DNA of 64,000 nucleotides from an uncultured Prevotellaceae bacterium (GTDB lineage: Bacteria > Bacteroidota > Bacteroidia > Bacteroidales > Bacteroidaceae). The notes below the pieces were generated by a model, which was not told the origin of the DNA, did not search any database, and worked only from the letters and a program-made list of their open reading frames with translations. Both the position numbers and the translations under genes were made by a program. This document shows, piece after piece, positions 38,226 to 46,366 of the stretch. Within the stretch, counting starts at the first letter, position 1. Every line of letters starts with the position of its first letter. The stretch is from contig CACYKA010000009.1 of the NCBI GenBank assembly GCA_902774795.1, positions 1-64,000 on the forward strand, read 5' to 3'.

Positions 38226-39962
38226 ATGGACTATATAGTATCTGCAAGGAAATACCGTCCGATGACGTTTGACAGTGTAGTGGGGCAGAGCTCTCTGACC
38301 ACAACGCTGAAGAACGCTGTGAGCAGCGGCAAGCTGGCACATGCCTACCTCTTCTGCGGACCTCGCGGAGTGGGCAAGACTACATGTGCACGTATTTTTG
38401 CAAAGGTGATAAACTGCCTTAATCCTACGCCGTCAGGTGATGCCTGCGGAGAATGCGAGAGCTGTAAGGCTTTTGCCGAGGGACGCTCGCTGAACATTTT
38501 TGAGCTTGATGCTGCCTCCAACAACGGTGTGGAGCATATCAAGGCCCTGATGGAGCAGACACGCATCCCGCCTCAGACAGGAAAGTACAAGGTGTTTATC
38601 ATTGACGAGGTGCACATGCTTTCTACGCAGGCCTTCAATGCTTTCCTGAAGACATTGGAGGAACCGCCAGCACACGTCATCTTCATTCTTGCCACGACGG
38701 AAAAGCACAAGATACTTCCTACCATTATCTCACGCTGCCAGATTTATGACTTCGAGCGTATGTCGGTGCAGAGCATCGTGGGACACTTGGAGCATGTAGC
38801 CAAGAGTGAGGGCATAACATACGAGGAACAGGCACTTAACGTGATAGCCGAGAAGGCCGACGGCGGCATGCGTGACGCATTGTCCATCTTCGATCAGGCT
38901 GCATCGTTCTGTCAGGGAAACATTACCTACCAGAAGGTGCTTGAAGACCTTAACGTCCTCGATGCTGAGAATTATTTCAAAATCATCGACCTGTCGCTTG
39001 AGAATAAGGTCAGCGATGTGATGCTGATTGTCAACGATATCCTGTCTCACGGCTTCGACGGAGGACTGATGGTTAACGGACTTGCTTCTCATGTGAGAAA
39101 CGTGCTCATGGCGACCAATCCTCAGACAACACAGCTGATAGAATCCAGCGAGACACAGCGCCAGAGATATGCCGAGCAGGCTAAGCGCTGCACGCCGAAG
39201 TTCCTGTATCATGCACTGAAAATTCTCAACCAGTGCGACCTCAGCTACCGCCAGAGCAGCAATAAGCGCCTGCTGGTAGAACTGACTCTGATACAGGTGG
39301 CGCAGATTATGCAGGACGAAGACGGGGAAAGTGCGGGGCGTGGCCCTAAGAAGCGTTTAAAATCCCTGTTTAGTCTCCTCACGTTCCCCAAGGGAACTGA
39401 GAGAAAGAGTGTAGAGAGCGTAGAAAAGAAAGAAACCGTTTACAAGATACCTGAGACTGCCGCAGCGAAGACTGTCGCTGAGGCACGTCCGAAGGTGAGC
39501 CTGGCATCTCTGGGAGGCTCGTTTGCTTCCCTTAATAACAAGAAGAAAAAGGTGCAGGCAGTATATTCATTGGGTGAGACTGCCAATGAGACTGCTGAGT
39601 TTTCTGAGCCTGACGTGCGGAGAGAGTGGCTGAGGATGTGCAACTATATGGGACAGAATCCCGAGGAAGTAGCACTGGCCTCACGCATGCATAATGTCAT
39701 ACTGAAAATGACGGAGTTTCCTAAGGTGGAAGCAGTATTTGAGAACAGCATGCTGCTCGATGATGTGGATAGAATCCTTCCGCGTGTGCAGACTACTCTT
39801 GCCAAGGCGTTGCATAATGGAAAACTGACCATCACCCTTCGCTTAGCCAATGATGATGAAATTGTAAAAAAGCTTACTCCGAAGGAAATATACGACAAAC
39901 TGATAGAAGAGTGCCCCGCCTTTGCGTCTTTGCAAAGGGAGTTGGAACTCAAGCTGGAATAA
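38226..39962 (+). CDS. dnaX: DNA polymerase III subunit gamma/tau
   Basis: 578 residues. AAA+ clamp-loader core: Walker A GPRGVGKTTCAR near residue 45, zinc-binding cysteines in CLNPTPSGDACGECESC, Walker B IIDEVHML, sensor ILATTEKHKILPTIISRCQ, and lid RDALSIFDQAASF. Domain III ends near residue 370. A low-complexity linker follows (SLFSLLTFPKGTERKSVESVEKKE), whose DNA can form a GTTCCC/GGGAAC hairpin (39376-39402) like the inserts seen in other genes. The last 130 residues are the Bacteroidota-type C-terminal domain. It loads the sliding clamp and organises the replisome. Confidence 0.95.
   Translation: MDYIVSARKYRPMTFDSVVGQSSLTTTLKNAVSSGKLAHAYLFCGPRGVGKTTCARIFAKVINCLNPTPSGDACGECESCKAFAEGRSLNIFELDAASNNGVEHIKALMEQTRIPPQTGKYKVFIIDEVHMLSTQAFNAFLKTLEEPPAHVIFILATTEKHKILPTIISRCQIYDFERMSVQSIVGHLEHVAKSEGITYEEQALNVIAEKADGGMRDALSIFDQAASFCQGNITYQKVLEDLNVLDAENYFKIIDLSLENKVSDVMLIVNDILSHGFDGGLMVNGLASHVRNVLMATNPQTTQLIESSETQRQRYAEQAKRCTPKFLYHALKILNQCDLSYRQSSNKRLLVELTLIQVAQIMQDEDGESAGRGPKKRLKSLFSLLTFPKGTERKSVESVEKKETVYKIPETAAAKTVAEARPKVSLASLGGSFASLNNKKKKVQAVYSLGETANETAEFSEPDVRREWLRMCNYMGQNPEEVALASRMHNVILKMTEFPKVEAVFENSMLLDDVDRILPRVQTTLAKALHNGKLTITLRLANDDEIVKKLTPKEIYDKLIEECPAFASLQRELELKLE
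39376..39402 (+). repeat. Hairpin in the dnaX inter-domain linker
   Basis: CTC-ac-GTTCCC-caa-GGGAAC-t-GAG can pair; it encodes part of the linker between clamp-loader domains and the C-terminal domain. Confidence 0.45.
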
Positions 39963-40007
39963 AGTTTACAGTTTACGGTTTACCGTTTACCGTTTACAGT
40001 TTAGCGG
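39962..40007. repeat. 7-base unit array (GTTTACA / GTTTACG / GTTTACC)
   Basis: At least six GTTTACN units lie between convergent dnaX and gpsA and run into hairpin repeat A4. Confidence 0.85.
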
Positions 40008-40038
40008 TTCTTGCTCTGGCAAGCGGCAAAGCCGAGCG
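40008..40038 (-). repeat. Hairpin repeat family A, copy A4
   Basis: Minus strand: CGGC-TTT-GCCG, then CTTGC-CAGA-GCAAG, then AA. AACCGCT units flank both sides. The second stem differs from A1-A3 at two paired positions. Confidence 0.8.
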
Positions 40039-40043
40039 AGCGG

Positions 40044-41039
40044 TTAGCGGAAGGAATCGGTAAGGAGCTTTATTTCTACCTGAGGGGTGATGCGTTCGTA
40101 GAGAATGTTATAGACTGCATCAAGGATAGGCATGTTGACGTGCATGTGGCGGTTTATTTCCTTCATACACTTTGTGCCATAGTAACCCTCTGCAACCATT
40201 TCCATTTCCATCTGTGCCGACTTCACGGAATAACCCTTGCCAATCATGGTGCCGAACGTCCTGTTGCGTGAGAAATTCGAATAGCCAGTCACAAGCAGGT
40301 CGCCGATGTATGCAGAATCCTCCATCTTACGCTGTGTGGGATGAACGCATGTGAGGAAGCGTGACATCTCCTGTAGGGAATTCGACATCAGCACAGCCTG
40401 GAAGTTGTCACCGTATTTCAGACCGGCACATATACCGGCAGCTATAGCATAGACATTCTTCAGCACAGAGCCGTATTCTATGCCGATGACGTCAGATGAT
40501 GTCTTGGTCTTTATGTAGCGTCCCTTCAGCGCCTCTGTGAATGATTCCGCCTTGTCCTTGTCCGAGCAGGCCACAGTCAGATATGACAGTCGCTCCAGCG
40601 CCACTTCCTCAGCATGTGACGGTCCTCCGATACATGCCAGATTATCGTATGGCACATCGAAGACCTCGTGGAAGTATTCAGAGCAGACAAGGTTCTCGTC
40701 AGGCACAATACCCTTGATGGCAGTTATGATGAACTTGTCGCGTATCGGCACGCGCAACTTGCGGAGATGGTTCTTCAGATATGGAGACGGGGTTACAAAC
40801 ACCAGCGTGTCGTAGTTCTTTACTATTTCGTTGATGTCTGATGTAAAGAATATGTCGTCAATATTGAAGTGTACGGACGTAAGATATGCAGGATTGTGCC
40901 CCAGGCGTTTGAAGTCAGAAATCCTGTCGTCGCGTCGCATATACCAGCCAATGTGCTTGGTATTGTTTATCACAATCTTGGCAATGGCTGTAGCCCAGCT
41001 GCCACCTCCTATGATGGCTATTTTTCCGCAGTCGAACAT
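40044..41039 (-). CDS. gpsA: Glycerol-3-phosphate dehydrogenase [NAD(P)+]
   Basis: 331 residues. The N terminus holds the NAD fold (GKIAIIGGGSWATAIAKIV) and the C-terminal part the catalytic block (GIEYGSVLKNVYAIAAGICAGLKYGDNFQAVLMSNSLQEM). It reduces dihydroxyacetone phosphate to sn-glycerol 3-phosphate for membrane lipid synthesis. The middle segment VTPSPYLKNHLRKL ... ITAIKGIVPD is usual. Its ATG overlaps the stop of the preceding SDR gene by one base (TAATG), so it is translated from the same leftward transcript as a GH43-like gene and an SDR gene. Confidence 0.95.
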   Translation of the reverse strand: MFDCGKIAIIGGGSWATAIAKIVINNTKHIGWYMRRDDRISDFKRLGHNPAYLTSVHFNIDDIFFTSDINEIVKNYDTLVFVTPSPYLKNHLRKLRVPIRDKFIITAIKGIVPDENLVCSEYFHEVFDVPYDNLACIGGPSHAEEVALERLSYLTVACSDKDKAESFTEALKGRYIKTKTSSDVIGIEYGSVLKNVYAIAAGICAGLKYGDNFQAVLMSNSLQEMSRFLTCVHPTQRKMEDSAYIGDLLVTGYSNFSRNRTFGTMIGKGYSVKSAQMEMEMVAEGYYGTKCMKEINRHMHVNMPILDAVYNILYERITPQVEIKLLTDSFR

Positions 41040-41818
41040 TAGTACATTAATGAGATTATTTTATAAGCCAGAGTCTGTGGGACCAATTTGTTGAGCAGTA
41101 GGAAGAGATGATATTTCCATCCTGCGGTGTACATCGCCAGCGGCATGCTAGTCTCGGCAATGTGGTATATTTTCTTGGCAATGTCGTTAGGGTCCATGCC
41201 GTTCTGTTCGTCGTTCTCCATTGTCCTGACGGCCTTCTCAAGAGCCGGATAGGCTATGCTGCCCTTCTCGTTCTTTTCGCGTGCTCCGGTGAAGCCTGTC
41301 TTCACGTCTCCGGGCAGCATGCACGACACCTCGATGTCGAATGGCCTGAGCTCGTTCTTCAGGGCCATAGCATAGCCGTTGACGGCAGACTTCGATGCGC
41401 TGTAGAAAGCCTGGAAAGGTATTGCGAAGATAGCCATAAGGCTGCTGACGAAGATAATTCTTCCGTGGCGTTCCTTCCTCATGTAGGGCAGTACGGCCTG
41501 AGATATGTTTACGGCACCGAAGAAGTTCACGTCCATGATGTGCCTTATGTCTTTTGGCGAGGTGAATTCCACCGCTCCTGAGATGCCCATTCCGGCATTG
41601 CTTATTAGAATGTCTATGACACCCTGCTCGTCAATGACCTGCTCTATTGCCGTCGTACAGTCAACGGGGTTTGACACGTCGCAGTCAATGTGCCTTATGC
41701 CCACGTGGTTCTCACCATGGCGTGAGAGGTCATATACCATGTATCCCTGATTTGCGAAATATTCAGCGGTGGCCCTGCCTATGCCTGAGCTGCCGCCCGT
41801 TATGATCATTGTCTTCAT
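41039..41818 (-). CDS. Short-chain dehydrogenase/reductase (classical SDR)
   Basis: About 259 residues from the ATG at 41818 (MKTMIITGGSSGIGRATAEYF); this start forms an ATGA overlap with the upstream gene and is preferred over a longer frame from 41842. Motifs are TGGSSGIG for the dinucleotide, ILISNAGMG, and the catalytic SSLMAIFAIPFQAFYSASKSA with Ser, Tyr and Lys. A hydrophobic C terminus (YHLFLLLNKLVPQTLAYKIISLMY) could touch the membrane. Its coupling to gpsA may point to lipid metabolism, but the substrate is unknown. Confidence 0.9.
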   Translation of the reverse strand: MKTMIITGGSSGIGRATAEYFANQGYMVYDLSRHGENHVGIRHIDCDVSNPVDCTTAIEQVIDEQGVIDILISNAGMGISGAVEFTSPKDIRHIMDVNFFGAVNISQAVLPYMRKERHGRIIFVSSLMAIFAIPFQAFYSASKSAVNGYAMALKNELRPFDIEVSCMLPGDVKTGFTGAREKNEKGSIAYPALEKAVRTMENDEQNGMDPNDIAKKIYHIAETSMPLAMYTAGWKYHLFLLLNKLVPQTLAYKIISLMY

Positions 41819-42879
41819 TTCTTCTTCTGTGCTGCTGACCATGCCTTCAGGCGGTTATATTCCTTCTTTGTGATGCGCATGAAGGAGCCGTGCTGTGGTG
41901 CCGTAACACCCTTGATGTCCTGCGGGTCGCGGAAGTTGCGCATGTTCTTGTCGGCCTTGCAGATGCGATAGTGCTTGGGCCTTGATGAATATTCTATGTA
42001 TGCTATTCTCCAGCCGTCTTCGCCCGGAACCTGAAAGGCGCTCACTCCTTCGCAGTTCTTATTGCCCTCGAAGTCAACATAGTCATCCTCTACGGGTTCA
42101 CCCCACGGACCTGTCAGCTTTGGTGCTGTGGCCGTGAAGAGTCCCTTCTTGCCGCCCTCTTTCTTTATCATCATGTGGAACAGACCGTCGGAAGGAAGAT
42201 AGTTTATGTCGGCATCGATGGTGGCATATCCCCAGTCGAAAAGCAGGCGAGGCTGCGTAAGCTTTGTGAATGTCTTGTCGGCATAGCTGTAGTACATGCG
42301 GTCGTACTTGTCCTCCGCGCTGTTCAGTATGGAGTAGTATATGAAGTAGCCGCCCTTATCGCCGTTAGGCCATACGTAAGTCTCGTCCCAGAATATCTGC
42401 GGTGCCCATACCCTGACGGTAGAAGCCCAGTCGGTGTATGCGCTTGGTGCGTTGGGGTCGCAGAATATTGACGGACCCTTGCGGAAGTCGAAAGTGGTTG
42501 ATTTCCAGTGTATGAGGTCGTCAGAGGTTAGAAGGTCGATGCCGTAGTTGTGCCATTCGCTCTTCTTGCCCAGAGCGCGTGTCATGGTGTTGTTCATGTC
42601 TGTCGTTACCATGACATACTTCTTGCCGTTCCATGAGCGGCAGATGTAAGCATCGCGTGTGCCACCCTCAATCTTTGCCAGTTCGCGTGATGAGAAAATG
42701 GAGTCGCCGCCGATGATGTCTTCCCAGTTTTCGGCATCCTTGCTGACGGCATAGGCTGTCCACTGGCCCTTGTCGCTCATGTGGCAATAGAGGAAATACT
42801 CACCCTTCTGAGGGTTTATGGCTTGTATCGTTGCATTAAAAAGAAGCAACAAAAGTGTCAGAAGTGATATTTTTTTCAT
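41815..42879 (-). CDS. Secreted glycosidase-like protein, GH43-type five-bladed propeller
   Basis: 354 residues with a signal peptide (MKKISLLTLLLLLFNATIQA). The repeating pattern of blades (GEYFLYCHMSDKGQWTAYAVSKDAENWEDI, GGTRDAYICRSWNGKKYVMVTTD, DLLTSDDLIHWKSTTFD, VWAPQIFWDETYVWPNGDKGGYFIYYS) matches GH43/GH32-like propellers, in which WAPQI is a common block. It should act on arabinan, xylan or a related sugar outside the cytoplasm. It heads a tightly packed operon with an SDR and gpsA, an odd combination. A TACTTTTG -7 box lies at 42907-42914 on the minus strand. Confidence 0.78.
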   Translation of the reverse strand: MKKISLLTLLLLLFNATIQAINPQKGEYFLYCHMSDKGQWTAYAVSKDAENWEDIIGGDSIFSSRELAKIEGGTRDAYICRSWNGKKYVMVTTDMNNTMTRALGKKSEWHNYGIDLLTSDDLIHWKSTTFDFRKGPSIFCDPNAPSAYTDWASTVRVWAPQIFWDETYVWPNGDKGGYFIYYSILNSAEDKYDRMYYSYADKTFTKLTQPRLLFDWGYATIDADINYLPSDGLFHMMIKKEGGKKGLFTATAPKLTGPWGEPVEDDYVDFEGNKNCEGVSAFQVPGEDGWRIAYIEYSSRPKHYRICKADKNMRNFRDPQDIKGVTAPQHGSFMRITKKEYNRLKAWSAAQKKK

Positions 42880-42988
42880 TATATAAGCTGTTTTTACGAA
42901 CTGAGCACAAAAGTAGTTAAATTATATGACATAAGCAAGATTATTAAGTAAATTTTGTAAATTTCTTGTATTATTAAAAACAAATTCC

Positions 42989-42996
42989 TATCTTTG
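42989..42996 (+). promoter_or_regulatory. -7 box TATCTTTG for rmuC
   Basis: TATCTTTG lies 40 bases before the ATG at 43037; CTTG at 42965-42968 could act as a weak -33 box. Confidence 0.5.
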
Positions 42997-43005
42997 CAGC
43001 CTGAA

Positions 43006-43037
43006 TTAATTGATAATTGATAATTGACAATTGGCAA
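43006..43037. repeat. 7-base unit array leading into the rmuC start
   Basis: AATTGAT, AATTGAT, AATTGAC, AATTGGC run directly into the ATG at 43037. Confidence 0.85.
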
Positions 43038-44329
43038 TGTTGTACGTTATAATAGGTGTTGTTGCCGGCTTCTGTCTGGGTGGGGCGATAGGCTACCTCG
43101 TGATGAAGGGTAGGAGAGACGTCCTGCAGGAACGCGTGCAGAATATGGAACAGCATCATCAGGAACAGCTCGACAGCCTGCACCAGCAGCAAAAGGAACA
43201 GCTCGACAGCCTGCGCCAGCAGCAGAGGGAGCAGATGGAGCAGCAGAAGGAGCAGATGGAACAGCAGATGAAACTCATCAAGGAGCAGATGAACAGCGCC
43301 TCGGAGAAGATTCTGCTGGAGCGCTCGGAGCAGCTGACGGAGAAGAACAAGGAGTCGCTGGCGGCAATACTCAATCCGCTGAAGGACGACATCGTCCACA
43401 TGAAGGATGCCGTAGAGAAGAGCGGACAACAGCATAAGGAGACAATGGTGCGCCTCGACGCTACTATAAAGCATTCCATCGAGCAGAGCAAGGAAATCGG
43501 CGACCGTGCCGACAAACTGGCACAGGCTCTGACGGGTGAGAACAAGACGCAGGGAAATTTTGGCGAGTTGCGCCTGAAGCAGCTTTTGGAGGATATGGGA
43601 CTGGAAGAAGGTGTGCAGTTCGAAGAGCAGACCACCATGCGCGATGCTGCCGGACATGCCCTCTACGACGAGGAAGAAGGCCACAGAATGGTGCCTGACG
43701 TGATACTCCATTTCCCCGACAGGCGCGATGTTATCATCGACTCAAAGATGTCTCTCAAGGCCTTTGGCGACTATCACAACGCCCAGACCGACGAAGAGCG
43801 TCAGAGCGCCCTTATGAGGCATATCGTCTCGATGCGGAATCACGTTAACGAACTCGCCCGTAAGAACTACAGCGCATATATCAAGGACGGCAGGGGCAAA
43901 CTGGACTTCGTGATGATGTATGTCTATTCCGAGAATGCCCTCCAGCTGGCACTCTACAACGAGCCCGGCCTTTGGAAGGAAGCCTACGACAAGGGCGTCA
44001 TCATTACCGGCAGTCAGAATCTCTATATGATGCTCCGCGTGCTGGAGATGAGCTGGCGGCAGGTGCGACAGATCGAGAATCAGGAGAACATCATGAAGGT
44101 GGCAGACGAACTGGTCAACCGCGTGCAACTCTTCTACGAGCGCTTCCAGAAAGTTGGTGAGATGCTCGACAAGACCTCTAAGGCCTTCGATGAGATGAAG
44201 AGCATCAGCGGTCCGTCAGGGCCAAGCATTGAGGTGGCAGCCAATAAGCTCCTGAAATACGGCGCCAAGGAAAATCCCAAACGCAAATATCGCCTCGACC
44301 GTTCGCAGGCGGCTCTTGAGGAGGGGTAA
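43037..44329 (+). CDS. rmuC: DNA recombination protein RmuC homologue
   Basis: About 430 residues from the ATG at 43037 (a TTG two codons upstream is in frame). One N-terminal membrane helix (LYVIIGVVAGFCLGGAIGYLVM), then a Gln/Glu-rich coiled coil (residues 30-150), then the nuclease-like RmuC domain (QGNFGELRLKQLLEDMGLEEGVQFEEQ ... VPDVILHFPDRRDVIIDSKMSLKAF ... LDFVMMYVYSENALQLAL). It is thought to limit DNA rearrangement at inverted repeats. Two exact-length 33-base repeats (43163-43195, 43196-43228) encode EQLDSL.QQQ(K/R) twice in the coiled coil. Confidence 0.92.
   Translation: MLYVIIGVVAGFCLGGAIGYLVMKGRRDVLQERVQNMEQHHQEQLDSLHQQQKEQLDSLRQQQREQMEQQKEQMEQQMKLIKEQMNSASEKILLERSEQLTEKNKESLAAILNPLKDDIVHMKDAVEKSGQQHKETMVRLDATIKHSIEQSKEIGDRADKLAQALTGENKTQGNFGELRLKQLLEDMGLEEGVQFEEQTTMRDAAGHALYDEEEGHRMVPDVILHFPDRRDVIIDSKMSLKAFGDYHNAQTDEERQSALMRHIVSMRNHVNELARKNYSAYIKDGRGKLDFVMMYVYSENALQLALYNEPGLWKEAYDKGVIITGSQNLYMMLRVLEMSWRQVRQIENQENIMKVADELVNRVQLFYERFQKVGEMLDKTSKAFDEMKSISGPSGPSIEVAANKLLKYGAKENPKRKYRLDRSQAALEEG
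43163..43228 (+). repeat. Two 33-base coding tandem repeats in rmuC
   Basis: The two units differ at only a few bases and add one 11-residue coiled-coil period each, so they could change copy number without breaking the frame. Confidence 0.75.
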
Positions 44330-44377
44330 AGTTTAGCGTTTAGCGTTTAGAGACGAAAATTATAACTTTCAATTCTC

Positions 44378-44423
44378 CGCTCGGCTTTGCCGCTTTTACA
44401 AAGGCTTCAGCCGACTAAAAGAA
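44378..44423 (+). repeat. Hairpin repeat family A, copy A6
   Basis: CGGC-TTT-GCCG, then CTTTT/AAAAG closing a loop that contains a smaller GGCT/AGCC stem, then AA. AATTCTC units flank both sides, followed by an AATTGTC array up to the cysE start. Confidence 0.75.
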
Positions 44424-44457
44424 TTCTCAATTGTCAATTGTCAATTAAATAAAGAAA

Positions 44458-45378
44458 ATGGATAAGACACAGATAAACGAGACATTGCGCAGGAATGTGG
44501 CGCAGCTGGCTCAACAGTCAGAGAAAGAACTTAGTATGATGCCTGCAACGGTGGCACCGCTGCCATCTGTAGAGATGGTAAAGCGCATTGTGGCGTTGGT
44601 AAAGAACATTATCTTCCCAGATTATTTCGAGAAACGTCAGCCCGATGAGGCTATTCGCTCTTACCACATCGGCGTCGCTATGGAAGAGTTGCTCAGGCTG
44701 CTTACCAAGCAGATAGCCCACGGACTCCAGTTCTGCGAAGACTGCGAGGCAGAACGCACCAAGGAAGAGGTGTATCGTGAGGCAGAGCAGAAGGCCCTGC
44801 AGTTCATTGATTCCCTGCCCGAGATAAAGAGAATACTCTATACCGACGTGCAGGCCATGTTCGACAACGACCCCGCTGCCCCCAACTACGGCGAGGTGAT
44901 ATTCTGCTATCCGTCAATGAACACGATGACCCATTACCGCATCGCCCACAGGCTGCATGAGCTGCAGGTGCCCATAATCCCACGCATCATCACCGAACTG
45001 GCACACTCCAAGACCGGTATCGACATACATCCTGGAGCCCGTATTGGTGAGTATTTTGCCATAGATCATGGTACAGGCGTGGTGATAGGCGAGACAGCCA
45101 TCATAGGCGATCATGTGACGCTCTATCAGGGTGTGACATTGGGAGCCAAGAGCTTTAAGTACGATGAGCAGGGCAATATGCTCAACATACCGAGACACCC
45201 TATCATCGAAGACCATGTAACCGTTTATTCCAATGCCTCTATCCTGGGTCGTATCACCATCGGCCACCATTCAGTCATTGGCGGTAACATCTGGATTACG
45301 AACAGCGTACCGCCATATTCAAGAATCCAGCAAAGCAAAGCCATCGACGTCGCCTTCCAGGACGGCGCTGGGATATAA
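44458..45378 (+). CDS. cysE: Serine O-acetyltransferase (EpsC/CysE type)
   Basis: 306 residues, longer at the N terminus than classical CysE, as in EpsC-type enzymes. The catalytic left-handed beta helix begins near residue 185: TGIDIHPGARIGEYFAIDHGTGVVIGETAIIGDHVTLYQGVTLGAKS, containing the active-site Asp/His pair, then IPRHPIIEDHVTVYSNASILGRITIGHHSVIGGN. It makes O-acetylserine for cysteine synthesis. No cysK is adjacent. The gene ends at the border of a scar region with gene remnants. Confidence 0.94.
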   Translation: MDKTQINETLRRNVAQLAQQSEKELSMMPATVAPLPSVEMVKRIVALVKNIIFPDYFEKRQPDEAIRSYHIGVAMEELLRLLTKQIAHGLQFCEDCEAERTKEEVYREAEQKALQFIDSLPEIKRILYTDVQAMFDNDPAAPNYGEVIFCYPSMNTMTHYRIAHRLHELQVPIIPRIITELAHSKTGIDIHPGARIGEYFAIDHGTGVVIGETAIIGDHVTLYQGVTLGAKSFKYDEQGNMLNIPRHPIIEDHVTVYSNASILGRITIGHHSVIGGNIWITNSVPPYSRIQQSKAIDVAFQDGAGI

Positions 45379-45387
45379 GAAAATACA

Positions 45388-45450
45388 ATGAAAAAAGAAC
45401 TCCAGAAAGGCATCTACCTCAACTCCGGCAAGAAGATTGTGGTACAGTAA
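45388..45450 (+). pseudogene. Remnant of a C-terminal sorting-type domain
   Basis: The 20-codon frame MKKELQKGIYLNSGKKIVVQ has exactly the ending seen on Bacteroidota sorted proteins (KGIYxxxGKKxVV). It begins 9 bases after cysE with no room for the rest of such a protein, so it is best read as the 3' stump of a deleted gene. Confidence 0.6.
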
Positions 45451-45469
45451 ATTTTTGCCCTTTTTCACC

Positions 45470-45549
45470 GATACACCGTATCGTGACCTTTGATACGCCG
45501 TCTCGTGACCCTTGAAACGCCGTATTGTGAAGAGCCGTACGCCGTATCG
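45470..45549. repeat. 22-base tandem repeat, about 3.6 units
   Basis: Units begin at 45470, 45492, 45514 and 45536, with the shared core ACRCCGTMTYGTGA. There is no open frame across them. Confidence 0.75.
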
Positions 45550-45577
45550 TTTTTCCTGTTCCCACTCACTCTTTTCT

Positions 45578-45633
45578 ACGAAGCCTTCTAACACTTTTTC
45601 CATGGCTTTCCAAAAAGTGCTGGAAGGCTTTGT
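45578..45633. other. Long imperfect inverted repeat
   Basis: Arms 45578-45599 and 45612-45633 (22 bases each, three mismatches) surround a 12-base loop. It could be a strong RNA hairpin or the footprint of a small mobile element. Confidence 0.65.
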
Positions 45634-45688
45634 AGCAAATTTTACAAGGCGATGTATTTAGAGACGCTGTTCTGGCAGATTTTGTTCG

Positions 45689-45832
45689 TTCGTGCTTGCA
45701 CTTATATATATGTGTGCAAGCACAAACGCACAAGAACATCTTATCGCGGCAGACAGAGGCAGGTTATTGCAGAATAACCCAAGGTTATTTTTGCTTAAAG
45801 GCAGGTTATCGAGCAATAACCCTCGGTTATTG
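45689..45832. other. Cluster of small palindromes upstream of the antitoxin gene
   Basis: TGCTTGCAC...GTGTGCAAGCA near 45693-45723, GGTTATT-GCAG-AATAACC near 45762-45779, and GGTTAT-CGAGCA-ATAACC near 45805-45822, plus a further GGTTATT half-site. They may bind the antitoxin, which commonly represses its own operon. Confidence 0.45.
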
Positions 45833-45926
45833 AAAAATAGTGTCTCCAAACAAAAATTTGCCCTTTTCTTTTGGAGTTTCAGAATTTTTGCTTAATTTTG
45901 TAACCGGAAGTAAATAAAAAAGACTT

Positions 45927-46172
45927 ATGGAAGTAGCTATCAGCAATCGTATATATAAGCAGGCTTCGGCCTATGCACAGCAGCAAGGGGTAAATCTTAC
46001 TGCTGTTATAGAGAACTTTCTTGTGCGTTATATCGGACGTAGCAAGGCCGCTGCAGAGCAGTCTGTACCCGACGTCGTGCTCAGTTTGCTTGGTGCAGGC
46101 GAACCTGTAGCAGATGACGATCTTAATGCCCGTGAGGCTTATCAAGAGTATCTGGAGGAGAAGTACAAATGA
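45927..46172 (+). CDS. Antitoxin of a PIN-type toxin-antitoxin pair
   Basis: 81 residues. The N-terminal half (MEVAISNRIYKQASAYAQQQGVNLTAVIENFLVRYI) looks like a ribbon-helix-helix or DUF6364-type DNA-binding unit; the C-terminal half is acidic (VADDDLNAREAYQEYLEEKYK), as expected for the part that wraps around the toxin. The stop overlaps the following PIN start as ATGA, the usual arrangement. The toxin gene is cut short, so this antitoxin is probably an orphan. Small palindromes just upstream could be its operators. Confidence 0.82.
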   Translation: MEVAISNRIYKQASAYAQQQGVNLTAVIENFLVRYIGRSKAAAEQSVPDVVLSLLGAGEPVADDDLNAREAYQEYLEEKYK

Positions 46173-46366
46173 CACGCCTGTTTCTTGATACTAACATCGT
46201 AGTTGACCTATTGGAACGTCGTGAGCCTTTCTGTCAGGATGCCGAGGGCATTGTTTCATGTTTATTTGAGACAGGACCAGAGATTGTCCTAGATGATGTC
46301 CTAAAAGATGCCCATATGCCACAAAAGAAGGCTACGAAGACTCTGAAGTTGCCACGAAGGAGATAA
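46169..46366 (+). pseudogene. Truncated PIN-domain toxin
   Basis: The frame begins MTRLFLDTNIVVDLLERREPFCQDAEGIVSCLFETG, a proper PIN-domain start with the first catalytic Asp (LDTN). After about residue 36 the sequence stops resembling PIN, runs through a basic stretch and ends at residue 65; a full domain needs about 130 residues and three more acidic residues. The break lies at about 46280-46320, where the sequence changes to a remnant of another gene in a different frame. The ribonuclease should be inactive. Confidence 0.8.

Noticed and set aside
40537..41581. Plus-strand frames opposite gpsA and the SDR gene
   Set aside because: The minus-strand proteins carry complete family motifs and overlap stop-to-start, so the opposite frames are not genes.
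45578..45633. Insertion sequence or transposon end
   Set aside because: The inverted repeat encloses only 12 bases, and there is no transposase or target duplication.
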